A stretch of 64,000 nt of DNA, taken from assembly GCF_014649015.1 (NCBI RefSeq), contig NZ_BMSF01000003.1:478522-542521 (forward strand). Direction: 5' to 3'. The position numbers were made by a program, and so were the translations under genes. The stretch comes from Streptomyces narbonensis (lineage in GTDB: Bacteria > Actinomycetota > Actinomycetes > Streptomycetales > Streptomycetaceae). The notes below the pieces were generated by a model. The model did not search any database, was not told where the DNA came from, and saw only the letters and a list, made by a program, of their open reading frames with translations. Below, piece after piece: positions 1 to 8,724 of this stretch (position 1 is its first letter; every line of letters begins with the position of its first letter).

Positions 1-1074
1 GCACTTCCAGCCGTCGGTGTAGCAGGCGTTGACCTGGCCGTTGTTGGGCGGTCCGGCGTCCTTGTCGGTCCACTCGTAGCCGGAGTGGACGTCCGGGGAG
101 CCGTAGGGCCAGGCGAGCATGAAGACGGAGGCGAGGGTGTAGTTCGCGCCGTCCTTGTAGGACAGGGTGTCGCCGCCGCGCTCGGTGTCGTGGTTGTCGA
201 CGAAGACGCCGGACTGGCCGGAGGGCATGTGGCCCCAGGCCTCGCCGAAGTTCTTCAGGTAGGAGAGCTTCTCGCCCTGGAGGACGCGCTTGAGGTCGCG
301 GGCGTAGCGGAACTCCTGGACGTCTCCGGTGCCGAGGTACTCGCTCGGGGAGACGGCCTCGCCGGCGCCGTGGATGGCCTCCAGCTTCCAGAAGACGTTC
401 GGGTTCGTCAGCCGGGACTTGATGTTCGCGAGGTCGGCGGCCGGCATGTGCTTGGCGGCGTCGATCCGGAAGCCGTCGACGCCCAGCGACGCCAGGTCGT
501 TGAGGTAGCCGGCTATCTTCCCGCGGACGTGGTCCTCGCCCGTGTCGAGGTCCGGCAGCTGCACGAGCTCGCAGTTCTGGACGTTGGCGCGATCCTGGTA
601 GTTGGAGATCGTGGCGCGGCAGTCGTCCATGTCGGAGCCGGAGTAGAGGCCCGGGTAGTCGTACTTGGAGAACGAGGTCCCGCCCGTTCCCGTGCCGGAG
701 CCGTTCGCCATGTGGTTGATGACGGAGTCGGCCACGACCTTGACGCCGGCCGCGTGGCAGGTGTCGATCATGTTCTTGAAGGCGGTACGGTCGCCGAGAC
801 GTCCGGCGATCTTGTAGCTGACCGGCTGGTACGAGGTCCACCACTGGCCGCCCTGGAGGTGCTCCTGGGGCGGGGAGACCTGGACGTATCCGTATCCGGC
901 GGGGCCGAGGCGGTCGGTGCACTCCCGGGCCACCGAGGCGAAGTTCCACTCGAACATCACCGCGGTGACGTCCTTCTCGCCGGGCGGGACGGCCTGCGCC
1001 GGGGCGTTGCCCGTGACGGCCACAGCGGCTCCCGCCACAAGGGCGAGTGCAGCTGCCACGGTCTTTCTGGCCAT
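1..1074 (-). CDS. Secreted alpha-amylase (GH13), C-terminus cut by window edge
   Basis: Extracellular endo-acting alpha-1,4-glucanase that would degrade starch to maltodextrins for the adjacent mal importer. The 358 visible codons begin with a Sec-type signal peptide ([15 protein letters not shown]..., cleavage probably after AQA near residue 28). GH13 motifs follow in order: [16 protein letters not shown] (nucleophile Asp), EAIHG (acid/base Glu) and [11 protein letters not shown]. The ATG is preceded by an AGGAGGA ribosome site. The last (beta/alpha)8 strands and any C-terminal or starch-binding domain lie outside the window. The leader carries two overlapping inverted repeats and a CTTGC-type operator candidate, so MalR-like control is likely. 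Family assignment is firm; the exact subfamily is not. Confidence 0.93.
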   Translation of the reverse strand, partial: MARKTVAAALALVAGAAVAVTGNAPAQAVPPGEKDVTAVMFEWNFASVARECTDRLGPAGYGYVQVSPPQEHLQGGQWWTSYQPVSYKIAGRLGDRTAFKNMIDTCHAAGVKVVADSVINHMANGSGTGTGGTSFSKYDYPGLYSGSDMDDCRATISNYQDRANVQNCELVQLPDLDTGEDHVRGKIAGYLNDLASLGVDGFRIDAAKHMPAADLANIKSRLTNPNVFWKLEAIHGAGEAVSPSEYLGTGDVQEFRYARDLKRVLQGEKLSYLKNFGEAWGHMPSGQSGVFVDNHDTERGGDTLSYKDGANYTLASVFMLAWPYGSPDVHSGYEWTDKDAGPPNNGQVNACYTDGWKC

Positions 1075-1105
1075 GATTCCTCCTGCTGACTTCACTGTCG
1101 CAAGA

Positions 1106-1137
1106 AGTTGCTGAAAATGTCAGCAACTGTTTTCAGC
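1106..1137. promoter_or_regulatory. Overlapping inverted repeats in amylase leader
   Basis: A perfect 9-bp inverted repeat (AGTTGCTGA at 1106-1114, TCAGCAACT at 1120-1128, 5-nt spacer) overlaps a second 8-bp repeat (GCTGAAAA at 1110-1117, TTTTCAGC at 1130-1137). The two share bases and cannot both fold. They lie about 32-63 nt upstream of the amylase start codon. They may be a repressor operator or alternative mRNA hairpins; the sequence alone does not decide. Confidence 0.55.
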
Positions 1138-1199
1138 CGTGACCGTACGAGTGCCCCGACGCCCGGTCAACCCTCCGGACGCCCCCGCGGACCCCACAA

Positions 1200-1225
1200 C
1201 GCAAGTTGTTACGAAAGGACTTGCG
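1200..1225. promoter_or_regulatory. Candidate MalR/LacI-family operator upstream of amylase
   Basis: Inverted boxes CGCAAG (1200-1205) and CTTGCG (1220-1225) are separated by 14 nt. Part of the site lies inside the 3' end of the neighbouring lacI gene. The same boxes recur in the malE/malR intergenic region. CTTGC-type repeats are, as I recall, the sequence recognised by Streptomyces MalR/Reg1. The position, upstream of the amylase promoter, fits control of that gene. Confidence 0.5.
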
Positions 1226-2279
1226 GCGCCCTGCCGGGCGGCTGCGCGGTCGAGCCGCGGACCACCAGCTCCGGCTGGAAGACGAACTCCGTGCGCTGCA
1301 CGGGGTTTCCCTCGATCTCCTCCAGGAGCGCGCCGACCGCCGCCGTCGCCATCGCCTGCACCGGCTGGCGCACGGTGGACAGCGGCGGGCTCGTGAAGGC
1401 GATGAGCGGCGAGTCGTCGAAGCCGACGACGGAGACGTCCCCGGGCACGTCGAGGCCCTTGGCGCGGACCGCGCGGATGACGCCGAGCGCCATCAGGTCG
1501 GAGCCGCAGACGATGCCGGTGCAGCCCTCGCGGAGCAGGATGTCGGCCGCGGCGTGCCCGCCCTCGACGCCGAACAGCGTGGGCCTGATGAAACGTTCGG
1601 CCTCGGCCCGCTCGATGCCGAGGAGCTCGTACAGCTCGGCGGTGAAGCCCTCGGCCTTGCGGCGCGAGGGCACGTACCGGGTGGGGCCGATGGCGAGCCC
1701 GATCCGCTCGTGGCCCAGCTCGACCAGGTGCCGCACGGCGATGCGGGCGGCGGCCCGGTCGTCCGGGGAGACGAAGTTGGCGTCGATGTGCTCGTTGTAG
1801 CCGTTGATGAGGACGTACGGCACGCCCCGGTCGCTCAGCCGGGCGTACCGCGCGGGGTCGGCGGAGGCGTCCGCGTGCAGCCCGGAGAGGAAGACGATGC
1901 CGGCCACCCCGCGCTCCACGAGCTGGTCGACGAGCTCGTCCTCGGTGGCGCCGCCGGGCATCTGCGTGCAGAGCACCGGGGTGTAGCCGTGGCCGGCGAG
2001 GACCTGCTCGACGACCTGTGCGAACGCCGGGAAGATCGGGTTGGTCAGCTCGGGCACGACGAGCCCGACGAGGCCCGCGCTGCGGCGTTTGAGCCGTACG
2101 GGGCGCTCGTAGCCGAGCACGTCGAGCGCGGCGAGCACCTTGTGCCGGGTCGCTCCGGCCACCCCCGCCTTGCCGTTGAGGACGCGGCTGACGGTGGCCT
2201 CGCTGACGCCGGACTGGGCCGCGATGTCCGCGAGCCGCGGGCCGCCGTTTCCGGCGCCCCGCGGCAGGGGGATCGTCAC
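1209..2279 (-). CDS. LacI-family transcriptional regulator, MalR paralogue
   Basis: Maltodextrin-responsive type repressor of 356 aa. The N-terminal LacI helix-turn-helix is RLADIAAQSGVSEATVSRVL and the hinge is followed by a periplasmic-binding-like effector domain (SVVGFDDSPLIAF near the C-terminus). It closely resembles MalR encoded at 7595-8617, and the recognition stretch VSEATVSRVLNGK is identical, so both should bind the same operators. The GTG start is fixed by a GTGA overlap with the aglA stop codon, implying translational coupling as the last gene of malEFG-aglA. A longer upstream reading frame lacks LacI homology and is not used. Being co-transcribed with the genes it probably represses suggests a feedback role. 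Confidence 0.9.
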   Translation of the reverse strand: MTIPLPRGAGNGGPRLADIAAQSGVSEATVSRVLNGKAGVAGATRHKVLAALDVLGYERPVRLKRRSAGLVGLVVPELTNPIFPAFAQVVEQVLAGHGYTPVLCTQMPGGATEDELVDQLVERGVAGIVFLSGLHADASADPARYARLSDRGVPYVLINGYNEHIDANFVSPDDRAAARIAVRHLVELGHERIGLAIGPTRYVPSRRKAEGFTAELYELLGIERAEAERFIRPTLFGVEGGHAAADILLREGCTGIVCGSDLMALGVIRAVRAKGLDVPGDVSVVGFDDSPLIAFTSPPLSTVRQPVQAMATAAVGALLEEIEGNPVQRTEFVFQPELVVRGSTAQPPGRAPQVLS

Positions 2280-3955
2280 ACCGCCCACCAGACGGTGGTG
2301 TCGGCGGGAATCTCCACCGTGTCCTCGTCGTCGACGGCGACGACGCGGATCTCCTCGTTGGAAAGGAGGAACCGGCCGGGCAGCGGGACGGAGATGGCCC
2401 GGCCGGTGGTGTTGGCGGTGCAGACGAAGCCGTCGCGGCGGAAGGAGAGCACACCCTCGGGTGCCTCCAGCCACTCGACGGCCTCGCCCGCACCGAGTTC
2501 GGGACGCTCACGGCGCACGGCGAGCGCGCTGCGGTAGAGCTCCAGGGTGGAGCCGGGGTCGCCGGTCTGCGCCTCGACGCTCAGCGCGCCCCAGGTCGCG
2601 GGCTGCGGCAGCCAGGAGCCGCCGTCGCCGAAGCCGTACGAGGAGCCCTCGGCGGTCCACGGGATCGGCACGCGGCAGCCGTCGCGGAAGCCGTCCTGGC
2701 CGCTGGCCCGCCAGAAGGACGGGTCCTGGCGGACCTCGTCGGGCAGGTCGGTGACGTCCGGCAGGCCGAGCTCCTCGCCCTGGTAGACGTAGGCCGAGCC
2801 GGGCAGCGCCAGCATCAGCAGGGTCGCGGCGCGGGCCCGGCGCAGGCCGAGCTCGCGGTCGCCGGCCTCGCGGAGCTGGGTGCCGAGGCCCGCCGGGTTG
2901 GCGAAGCGGGTGGCGTGCCGGGTGACGTCGTGGTTGGAGAGCACCCAGGTGGTGGGGGCGCCGACCGGGCGCATCGCGTCGAGCGAGGCGTCGATGACCG
3001 AGCGGAGCTCCGCCGCGTCCCAGTGGGTGCCCAGGTACTGGAAGTTGAAGGCCTGGTGCATCTCGTCGGGGCGCACGTAGTTCGCGGTGCGGTCGACGGT
3101 CGGGGTCCAGGCCTCGGCGACGAGGATGCGCTCCCCGTCGTACTCGGCGAGGATCTGCCGCCAGGTGCGGTAGATCTCGTGGACGCCGTCCTGGTCGAAG
3201 AAGGGCATGACGTCGTTGCCGAGCAGCTTCAGCTGGTCGTGGGCGCCGATGTCGGGCAGCCCGGAGGCCTTGACGAGGCCGTGGGCGACGTCGACGCGGA
3301 AGCCGTCGACGCCCATGTCGAGCCAGAAGCGCAGGATGGAGCGGAACTCGTCGCGTACGGCCGGGTGTTCCCAGTTGAAGTCGGGCTGCTCCGGGGCGAA
3401 GAGGTGGAGGTACCACTCGCCGGGGGTGCCGTCGGGGTTCTCCGTACGGGTCCAGGCGGGGCCGCCGAAGATGGACTCCCAGTCGTTGGGCGGCAGTTCG
3501 CCGCTCTCGCCCTTGCCGGGGCGGAAGTGGTAGCGCTCGCGCAGCGGCGACTCGGGGCCCTCGCGCAGCGCCCGCTGGAACCACTCGTGCTGGTCCGAGG
3601 AGTGGTTCGGGACGAGGTCGACGATGATCCGGAGCCCCAGGTCGTGGGCCTCGCGGATCAGGGCGTCGGCGTCGAGGAGGGAGCCGAACATCGGGTCGAT
3701 GGCCCGGTAGTCGGCGACGTCGTACCCGGCGTCGGCCTGCGGCGACGCGTAGAACGGGGAGAGCCAGACGGCGTCGACGCCGAGGTCCCTGAGGTACGGC
3801 AGCCGGCTGCGGACACCCTCCAGGTCGCCCATGCCGTCGCCGTTGCCGTCGGCGAAGCTGCGCGGGTAGACCTGGTAGATCACCGCTTCTCTCCACCAGC
3901 CCGTGTGCGTGCCGGTGGTGGGGGCGTCGGCCGGGGTGGCGAGATGCTGGGTCAT
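2276..3955 (-). CDS. aglA: Alpha-glucosidase, GH13
   Basis: Cytoplasmic exo-alpha-glucosidase of 559 aa that hydrolyses imported maltose and maltodextrins to glucose. Visible GH13 motifs are DLVPNHSSDQHEWF, GFRVDVAHGL (nucleophile Asp), ILVAEAW (acid/base Glu) and SNHDVTRH (transition-state Asp). There is no signal peptide, consistent with an internal enzyme. I chose the ATG giving MTQHLATP, which has AGGGAA upstream, over an ATG 54 nt earlier that abuts the malG stop. It sits 57 bp after malG and overlaps the next lacI gene by four bases (GTGA). The operon context, directly behind the maltose importer, supports the assignment. Confidence 0.92.
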   Translation of the reverse strand: MTQHLATPADAPTTGTHTGWWREAVIYQVYPRSFADGNGDGMGDLEGVRSRLPYLRDLGVDAVWLSPFYASPQADAGYDVADYRAIDPMFGSLLDADALIREAHDLGLRIIVDLVPNHSSDQHEWFQRALREGPESPLRERYHFRPGKGESGELPPNDWESIFGGPAWTRTENPDGTPGEWYLHLFAPEQPDFNWEHPAVRDEFRSILRFWLDMGVDGFRVDVAHGLVKASGLPDIGAHDQLKLLGNDVMPFFDQDGVHEIYRTWRQILAEYDGERILVAEAWTPTVDRTANYVRPDEMHQAFNFQYLGTHWDAAELRSVIDASLDAMRPVGAPTTWVLSNHDVTRHATRFANPAGLGTQLREAGDRELGLRRARAATLLMLALPGSAYVYQGEELGLPDVTDLPDEVRQDPSFWRASGQDGFRDGCRVPIPWTAEGSSYGFGDGGSWLPQPATWGALSVEAQTGDPGSTLELYRSALAVRRERPELGAGEAVEWLEAPEGVLSFRRDGFVCTANTTGRAISVPLPGRFLLSNEEIRVVAVDDEDTVEIPADTTVWWAV

Positions 3956-4012
3956 GTCTTCCCTGTGAGGTAAGGAGGGGCGTACAGAGGCGGTGATCGG
4001 GCTGGGCACGCC

Positions 4013-4879
4013 CTAGCCCTTGACGGCGCCGGCGGACATGCCGGTGACGAGGTGCCGCTGGGCGAAGAGGAACACCAGGGCCGCGGGGACGGCGATGAGC
4101 ACGGAGGCCGCGGCCATCGGGCCCCACTGGGCGCCGTACTGGTTGACGAACTTCTGGAGTCCGCCGGCGAGCGTGAGGTTCTCGTCGCCGACCATGAACG
4201 CGGAGGCGTAGGCGACCTCGCCCCAGGCGGTGATGAAGGAGTAGAACGCGGTCACCGCGATGCCCGGCTTGGCGAGCGGCAGGATGAGCCGCCAGAAGGT
4301 GCCGAAGGGGGTGAGTCCGTCGACGTAGCCGGACTCGTCTATCTCGCGCGGGATGGTGTCGAAGAAGCCCTTCATCATCCAGGCGCAGAACGGGACGGCG
4401 ATGGTCAGGTACGTGATGACCAGGCCGGCCGGCTGGTTGAGCAGGCCCATCGACGACATGATGTTGTAGATCGGCACGATGAGGACGGCGACCGGGAACA
4501 TCTGCGTGATGAGCAGGGTCCACATGAGTCCGCGCTTGCCGGGGAAGCGGAAGCGGCTGACCGCGTAGCCCGTGGTGGCGGAGATGAAGACGCCGACGAC
4601 GGTGGTGAGCGCGGCGACGAGCAGCGAGTTGCCGAACCAGGTGAGGAACGGGGTGTCCCTCAGGAGGTTCGTGTAGTTCTCGAGCGTCGTCTCCTTGAAG
4701 AAGTCCGTCGTGATCGCGAACTCGGCGGGCTTCAGGGACGTCAGGAGCACCCACAGCACCGGGAAGACGGCGATCACGGAGGCCACGATCAGCGTGAGGT
4801 GCAGGGCGACCGATGCCAGGGGCGAGCGGCGGCCTCGGACCGGGGTGTTGGCCCGGTGGGTGGGGGTCGTGGTGGTCAC
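4013..4879 (-). CDS. malG: Maltose/maltodextrin ABC transporter permease MalG
   Basis: Inner-membrane permease of 288 aa with six predicted helices. It carries the MalG-type EAA loop (FFDTIPREIDESGYVDGLTP), which contacts the shared ATPase. The GTG start overlaps the malF stop as GTGA, so the two permeases are translationally coupled. No ATPase gene is present in this operon; in Streptomyces the importer is known to borrow the multi-substrate ATPase MsiK encoded elsewhere. The family and its role with MalE and MalF are clear from motif and context. Confidence 0.93.
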   Translation of the reverse strand: MTTTTPTHRANTPVRGRRSPLASVALHLTLIVASVIAVFPVLWVLLTSLKPAEFAITTDFFKETTLENYTNLLRDTPFLTWFGNSLLVAALTTVVGVFISATTGYAVSRFRFPGKRGLMWTLLITQMFPVAVLIVPIYNIMSSMGLLNQPAGLVITYLTIAVPFCAWMMKGFFDTIPREIDESGYVDGLTPFGTFWRLILPLAKPGIAVTAFYSFITAWGEVAYASAFMVGDENLTLAGGLQKFVNQYGAQWGPMAAASVLIAVPAALVFLFAQRHLVTGMSAGAVKG

Positions 4880-5889
4880 CAGACTTCTCCCTGCTTGCGG
4901 AGGACTCGCCGGTAGACCGCGGCGAAGAGCATCAGGAGGACCAGGATCAGGACGCCCCAGGTGGACGACTGGGCGAAGTCCCGCGGGCTGACCTCGAAGG
5001 AGAACTTGTACGCCTGGGTGACGAGGATCTGGGTGGCCTCGCCGGGACCGCCCCGGGTGAGCAGGAAGATCACCGGGAACATGTTGAAGGTCCAGATGGT
5101 GGAGAGCAGGATCACCGTCGTCGACACCGAGCGGAGCCCGGGCATGGTGATGTGCCGGAAACGCTGCCATGCGTTGGCACCGTCCATCTCGGCGGCCTCG
5201 TACATCTCGCCCGGGATGGACTGGAGCCCACCGAGGAGGGCGACCATCATGAACGGGACGCCGAGCCAGACGTTGACGAGGATGACCGAGAACTTGGCCC
5301 AGGTCGGGTCGTTCAGCCACGGGACGGCGTCGATGCCGCCGCCCGCGAGGAGCTTGTTGAGCAGGCCGTTGTCCTGGTTGTAGAGGAAGCGCCAGGCGAA
5401 GACGGAGACGAAGCCGGGCACGGCCCAGGGCAGGATCAGCAGCAGGCGGTACGCGGAGCGGCCGGCGATCTTGCGGTTGAGGATGTTGGCGAGCGCGAGA
5501 CCGAGGGCGAAGGTCAGCGCGACACACGACACCGTCCACACCAGCGTCCAGCCCAGGGTGGCGAGGAACTGGTTGCCCGTCAGCGCCTCGGTGTAGTTGT
5601 CCAGGCCGACGAACTCGTAGGTGGCCGGGATCTCGTTGACACCGATCGACCGTGCGACGTTGCGCTCGTTGGCGTCCGTCAGCGACAGGTAGATGCCGCG
5701 GATCAGGGGGTAGCCGATGATCACGGCGATCACCAGGATCACCGGGGCGACCATCGCCCAGGCGTACCAGTGGGTGGAGAGTGAGCGCTTCGCCGCGCCC
5801 CGCGGCTTACCAGTCCCGCGGCTCCGGCCGCGGGCGACACTGTCGCCCGCGGCCTTCGCCACCGACTGGCTGGGGGTGTCCACAGCCAT
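4876..5889 (-). CDS. malF: Maltose/maltodextrin ABC transporter permease MalF
   Basis: Permease of 337 aa. An N-terminal cytoplasmic Arg/Lys-rich segment is followed by about six membrane helices and an EAA loop (LQSIPGEMYEAAEMDGANAW). It pairs with MalG to form the channel fed by lipoprotein MalE. The start ATG lies 50 bp downstream of the malE stop. The downstream GTGA overlap with malG ties expression of the two subunits. Confidence 0.93.
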   Translation of the reverse strand: MAVDTPSQSVAKAAGDSVARGRSRGTGKPRGAAKRSLSTHWYAWAMVAPVILVIAVIIGYPLIRGIYLSLTDANERNVARSIGVNEIPATYEFVGLDNYTEALTGNQFLATLGWTLVWTVSCVALTFALGLALANILNRKIAGRSAYRLLLILPWAVPGFVSVFAWRFLYNQDNGLLNKLLAGGGIDAVPWLNDPTWAKFSVILVNVWLGVPFMMVALLGGLQSIPGEMYEAAEMDGANAWQRFRHITMPGLRSVSTTVILLSTIWTFNMFPVIFLLTRGGPGEATQILVTQAYKFSFEVSPRDFAQSSTWGVLILVLLMLFAAVYRRVLRKQGEVW

Positions 5890-5939
5890 CAGCCGGCCTG
5901 CCTTCCTTCCTCTTCCTGCGTCTTTCCTGCGTTTCCCTG

Positions 5940-7217
5940 CTACTTCCAGTCCTTCAGGAGCTTGCGGTAGGCGTCACCCGTCGCCTTGGCGCCCGCGTCC
6001 GGGGAGGTCTGGCCGGTGAGGACCTTGGTGTACTCGGTGACGAGCGGCGCGAAGAGGCTGCCGGTCTCCGGGATCCAGGGGCGCTCGACGGCCTTCTCGA
6101 CGACCGGCTTGAAGAAGCCGATCATCTCGTTGGTCGCGACGTCCGGCTTGATGTAGACGGACTCACGGGTCGGGAGCAGGCTGAGCTCCTTGGCGACGGT
6201 GGCCTGGGTCTCGACCGAGGTCATGTACTCGGCGAAGGCGTAGGACGCGTCGAGGTTCTTGGAGCCCGCGTAGACGGCGAGGTTGTGACCACCCTGCGGG
6301 GCGCCCTGGCCGGCGGAGCCGGCCGGGACCGGGGCGATGCCCAGGTTGGTCTTGTCCTTGAACTCCTTGCCGGCGTAGGTGTCGGCGACGGCCCACGGGC
6401 CGTTGATCATCATGGCGACCTTGCCGTCCTTGAAGGCCGTCTGCATGTTGTTCCAGCCGTCGGTGGCGTCGGTCTTGGCGGCGCCGGAGTCGACCAGGTC
6501 CTTGACGACCTTGAAGCCCTTCACGCCGGCCGCGTTGTCGACGGTGACCGTCTTCTTCTCGGCGTCGACGAGGTCGCCGCCCTCGCCGTAGAGGAAGGAG
6601 AGGAACCAGTAGGCGTCGTCGCCGCGCAGGTAGAGGCCGGGCTTGCCGGTCTTCTGCTTGATCTTGGCGGAGGCGGTCTTCAGCTCGGCGATCGTCTTGG
6701 GGACCTCGACGCCGGCCTCCTTGAAGATCTTCTTGTTGTAGAAGATGCCCATGGAGTCGATGACCTGCGGGACGCCGTAGGTCTTGCCCTTGTACTGGGT
6801 CGAGGCGGCGGCCTGCTTGAGGAAGTCCTCGGAGTTCTTGAGGGCCGGGGTGCCGTCCAGCGGGGCGAGGTAGCCGAGGTCCGCGAACTCGGGGGTCCAG
6901 GCGACCTCGGAGCGGATGACGTCGGGCGCGCCGGAGCCGGACTGGGCCGCGTTCTTGAACTTGTTCTGCGCCTCACCGAAGGGCACGTTCACATACTTGA
7001 CGGTGACCTTGGGGTGCTTCTTCTTGAAGTCCTCGGCGACCTTCTTGAAGACCTTGTCCTCGGAGCCGACCGTGGACGTGTCCCACCAGGTCACGGTGCC
7101 GGAAAGCTCGCCGGAGCTCTTCGAGCCGCCGTCGTTCGAACCGCTGTCACTACCGCACGCCGCCAGGGTCACGCCCAGGGCTGCGACCAGCGCGGTGGCC
7201 GCTATGCCACGCCGCAT
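5940..7217 (-). CDS. malE: Maltose/maltodextrin-binding lipoprotein MalE
   Basis: Extracellular solute-binding protein of 425 aa, family 1, first gene of the operon. The signal sequence ends in a lipobox (LAACG, lipidated Cys21). Typical features include WNNMQTAFKDGKVAMMINGPW and AGVEVPKTIAEL. The chosen ATG has GAAGGAG upstream; the longer open frame reaches into the promoter region and is discarded. Expression should be controlled from the 377-bp divergent region shared with malR, which holds two CTTGC inverted repeats. Confidence 0.93.
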   Translation of the reverse strand: MRRGIAATALVAALGVTLAACGSDSGSNDGGSKSSGELSGTVTWWDTSTVGSEDKVFKKVAEDFKKKHPKVTVKYVNVPFGEAQNKFKNAAQSGSGAPDVIRSEVAWTPEFADLGYLAPLDGTPALKNSEDFLKQAAASTQYKGKTYGVPQVIDSMGIFYNKKIFKEAGVEVPKTIAELKTASAKIKQKTGKPGLYLRGDDAYWFLSFLYGEGGDLVDAEKKTVTVDNAAGVKGFKVVKDLVDSGAAKTDATDGWNNMQTAFKDGKVAMMINGPWAVADTYAGKEFKDKTNLGIAPVPAGSAGQGAPQGGHNLAVYAGSKNLDASYAFAEYMTSVETQATVAKELSLLPTRESVYIKPDVATNEMIGFFKPVVEKAVERPWIPETGSLFAPLVTEYTKVLTGQTSPDAGAKATGDAYRKLLKDWK

Positions 7218-7335
7218 GTGAACTCCTTCAGTGATCCCGGGGAGACGAGGGGCTGGAACCTTCCTCATGCGACCGCTCCCTCGCGGCGCTCCGGGTTGGC
7301 AGGAACGTAACAGGGATGAAAACGAGCCGAAAGAG

Positions 7336-7356
7336 CTTGCGTGAAATTTCTGCAAG
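7336..7356. promoter_or_regulatory. MalR operator candidate 1
   Basis: A 21-bp imperfect palindrome bounded by CTTGC and GCAAG with an AT-rich centre (GAAATTTC at 7343-7350). The layout matches LacI-family operators and it stands upstream of malE. The same half-sites recur at 7481-7503 and 1200-1225. Confidence 0.6.
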
Positions 7357-7480
7357 ACCCGGGGATCGTTACATCCGCGTGTCCCTAAGGTGTCCGAAGG
7401 GCCTGTTGACAGTGCCCGGAGCGGGCCACTTCCGGACAGAACGACCTCAGGAGTGCTCAGCCGCCCCACACGGCTCCCCT

Positions 7481-7503
7481 CGCAAGCTCTGCAAGACCTT
7501 GCG
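7481..7503. promoter_or_regulatory. MalR operator candidate 2
   Basis: CGCAAG (7481-7486) and CTTGCG (7498-7503) are inverted with 11 nt between them; an extra GCAAG at 7491-7495 makes a possible second register. The location, nearer malR, suggests autoregulation. Confidence 0.55.
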
Positions 7504-7580
7504 AAATCGAGCGGAATCTCATGGAAGCTCGCCGAATCCGCTCCTACGGGCGTTCGGTGGGCAATACGCGCTGTGACCGG

Positions 7581-7586
7581 TACAGT
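7581..7586 (+). promoter_or_regulatory. -10 box of malR, probable leaderless start
   Basis: TACAGT lies 8 nt before the malR ATG, and no Shine-Dalgarno sequence precedes that ATG. Transcription would then begin at or within a base or two of the start codon. No convincing -35 element is seen. Confidence 0.45.
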
Positions 7587-7594
7587 CCATCCTC

Positions 7595-8617
7595 ATGACC
7601 GCGCGGCTTGCCGACATCGCAACCCAGGCGGGGGTCAGTGAAGCCACAGTCAGCCGCGTGCTCAACGGCAAGCCCGGTGTGGCCACCGCCACCCGCGAAT
7701 CCGTGCTTGCCGCACTGGACGTGCTCGGCTACGAGCGGCCCGTACGACTGCGTCAGCGCAGCGCCGGGCTCGTCGGCCTCATCACCCCCGAGCTGGACAA
7801 CCCGATCTTCCCCGCGCTCGCGCAGGTCATCGGGCAGGCCCTGACCCGGCAGGGGTACACGCCGGTCCTCGCCACCCAGACCCCCGGCGGGTCCACGGAG
7901 GACGAGCTCACCGACATGCTGGTGGAGCGCGGTGTCGCCGGCATCATCTTCGTCTCCGGGCTGCACGCCGACACCACCGCCGACATGACGCGCTACGACC
8001 AGCTGCGCGGCAAGGGCGTCCCGTACGTCCTCCTCAACGGCTTCTCCCCCAAGGTCCAGGCGCCCTTCGTGTCGCCCGACGACCGGGCGGCGATGCGGCT
8101 CGCGGTGACGCACCTGGCCGCGCTCGGCCACACCCGGATCGGGCTCGCCGTCGGCCCCAAGCGGTTCGTCCCGGTGCTGCGCAAGATCGAGGGCTTCCAG
8201 AAGGGCATGGAGGAGCGGCTCGGCCTCGCCCCCGAGGAGTCCGAGGAGCTGATCCAGCACTCCCTCTACACCCTGGAGGGCGGCCAGGCGGCGGCCGGGG
8301 CGCTGATCTCCCGCGGCTGCACGGCGGTCGTGTGCGCGAGCGACATGATGGCGCTCGGCGCGATCCGGGCGGCCCGGCAGCAGGGGCTCGACGTCCCCCG
8401 GGACGTCTCCGTCGTCGGCTTCGACGACTCCCCCCTCATAGCCTTCACGGATCCGCCGCTGACCACCATCCGCCAGCCCGTGCAGGCGATGGGACAGGCC
8501 GCGGTCCGCGCGCTGCTCGAAGAGGTCGGGGGCACCCCGGCACCGCACTCCGAGTTCGTCTTCATGCCTGAGCTGGTCGTTCGCGGTTCGACCGCCTCGG
8601 CCCCGTCCCCCTCCTGA
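7595..8617 (+). CDS. malR: Maltose operon repressor MalR, LacI family
   Basis: LacI/GalR-type repressor of 340 aa, transcribed divergently from malE as in other Streptomyces. The helix-turn-helix is RLADIATQAGVSEATVSRVL and the C-terminal effector domain includes SVVGFDDSPLIAFTDPPLTT. It is expected to bind CTTGC repeats at malE and amylase and to be released by maltodextrins. The ATG at 7595 immediately precedes the family N-terminus. No Shine-Dalgarno is seen, consistent with a leaderless mRNA. A close paralogue ends the malEFG-aglA operon. Confidence 0.92.
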   Translation: MTARLADIATQAGVSEATVSRVLNGKPGVATATRESVLAALDVLGYERPVRLRQRSAGLVGLITPELDNPIFPALAQVIGQALTRQGYTPVLATQTPGGSTEDELTDMLVERGVAGIIFVSGLHADTTADMTRYDQLRGKGVPYVLLNGFSPKVQAPFVSPDDRAAMRLAVTHLAALGHTRIGLAVGPKRFVPVLRKIEGFQKGMEERLGLAPEESEELIQHSLYTLEGGQAAAGALISRGCTAVVCASDMMALGAIRAARQQGLDVPRDVSVVGFDDSPLIAFTDPPLTTIRQPVQAMGQAAVRALLEEVGGTPAPHSEFVFMPELVVRGSTASAPSPS

Positions 8618-8724
8618 CGGACACGCCTCAGGGCCGGGGTCATTCCTGAGAGGGACCGGGTGCGACCGGAACCAGACCGGGGGATGATCGGTCGAGGGGG
8701 CGGGATCTGGCAAACTCTCTGCCT

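Larger units (their letters stand above)
7218..7594. promoter_or_regulatory. malE-malR divergent control region
   Basis: This 377-bp stretch has no gene and contains the promoters of malEFG (leftward) and malR (rightward). Two operator candidates are visible. One is an imperfect palindrome at 7336-7356 with outer boxes CTTGC and GCAAG. The other is CGCAAG at 7481-7486 facing CTTGCG at 7498-7503, with a further GCAAG between them. The first lies about 120 bp upstream of malE and the second about 90 bp upstream of malR. Confidence 0.65.
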
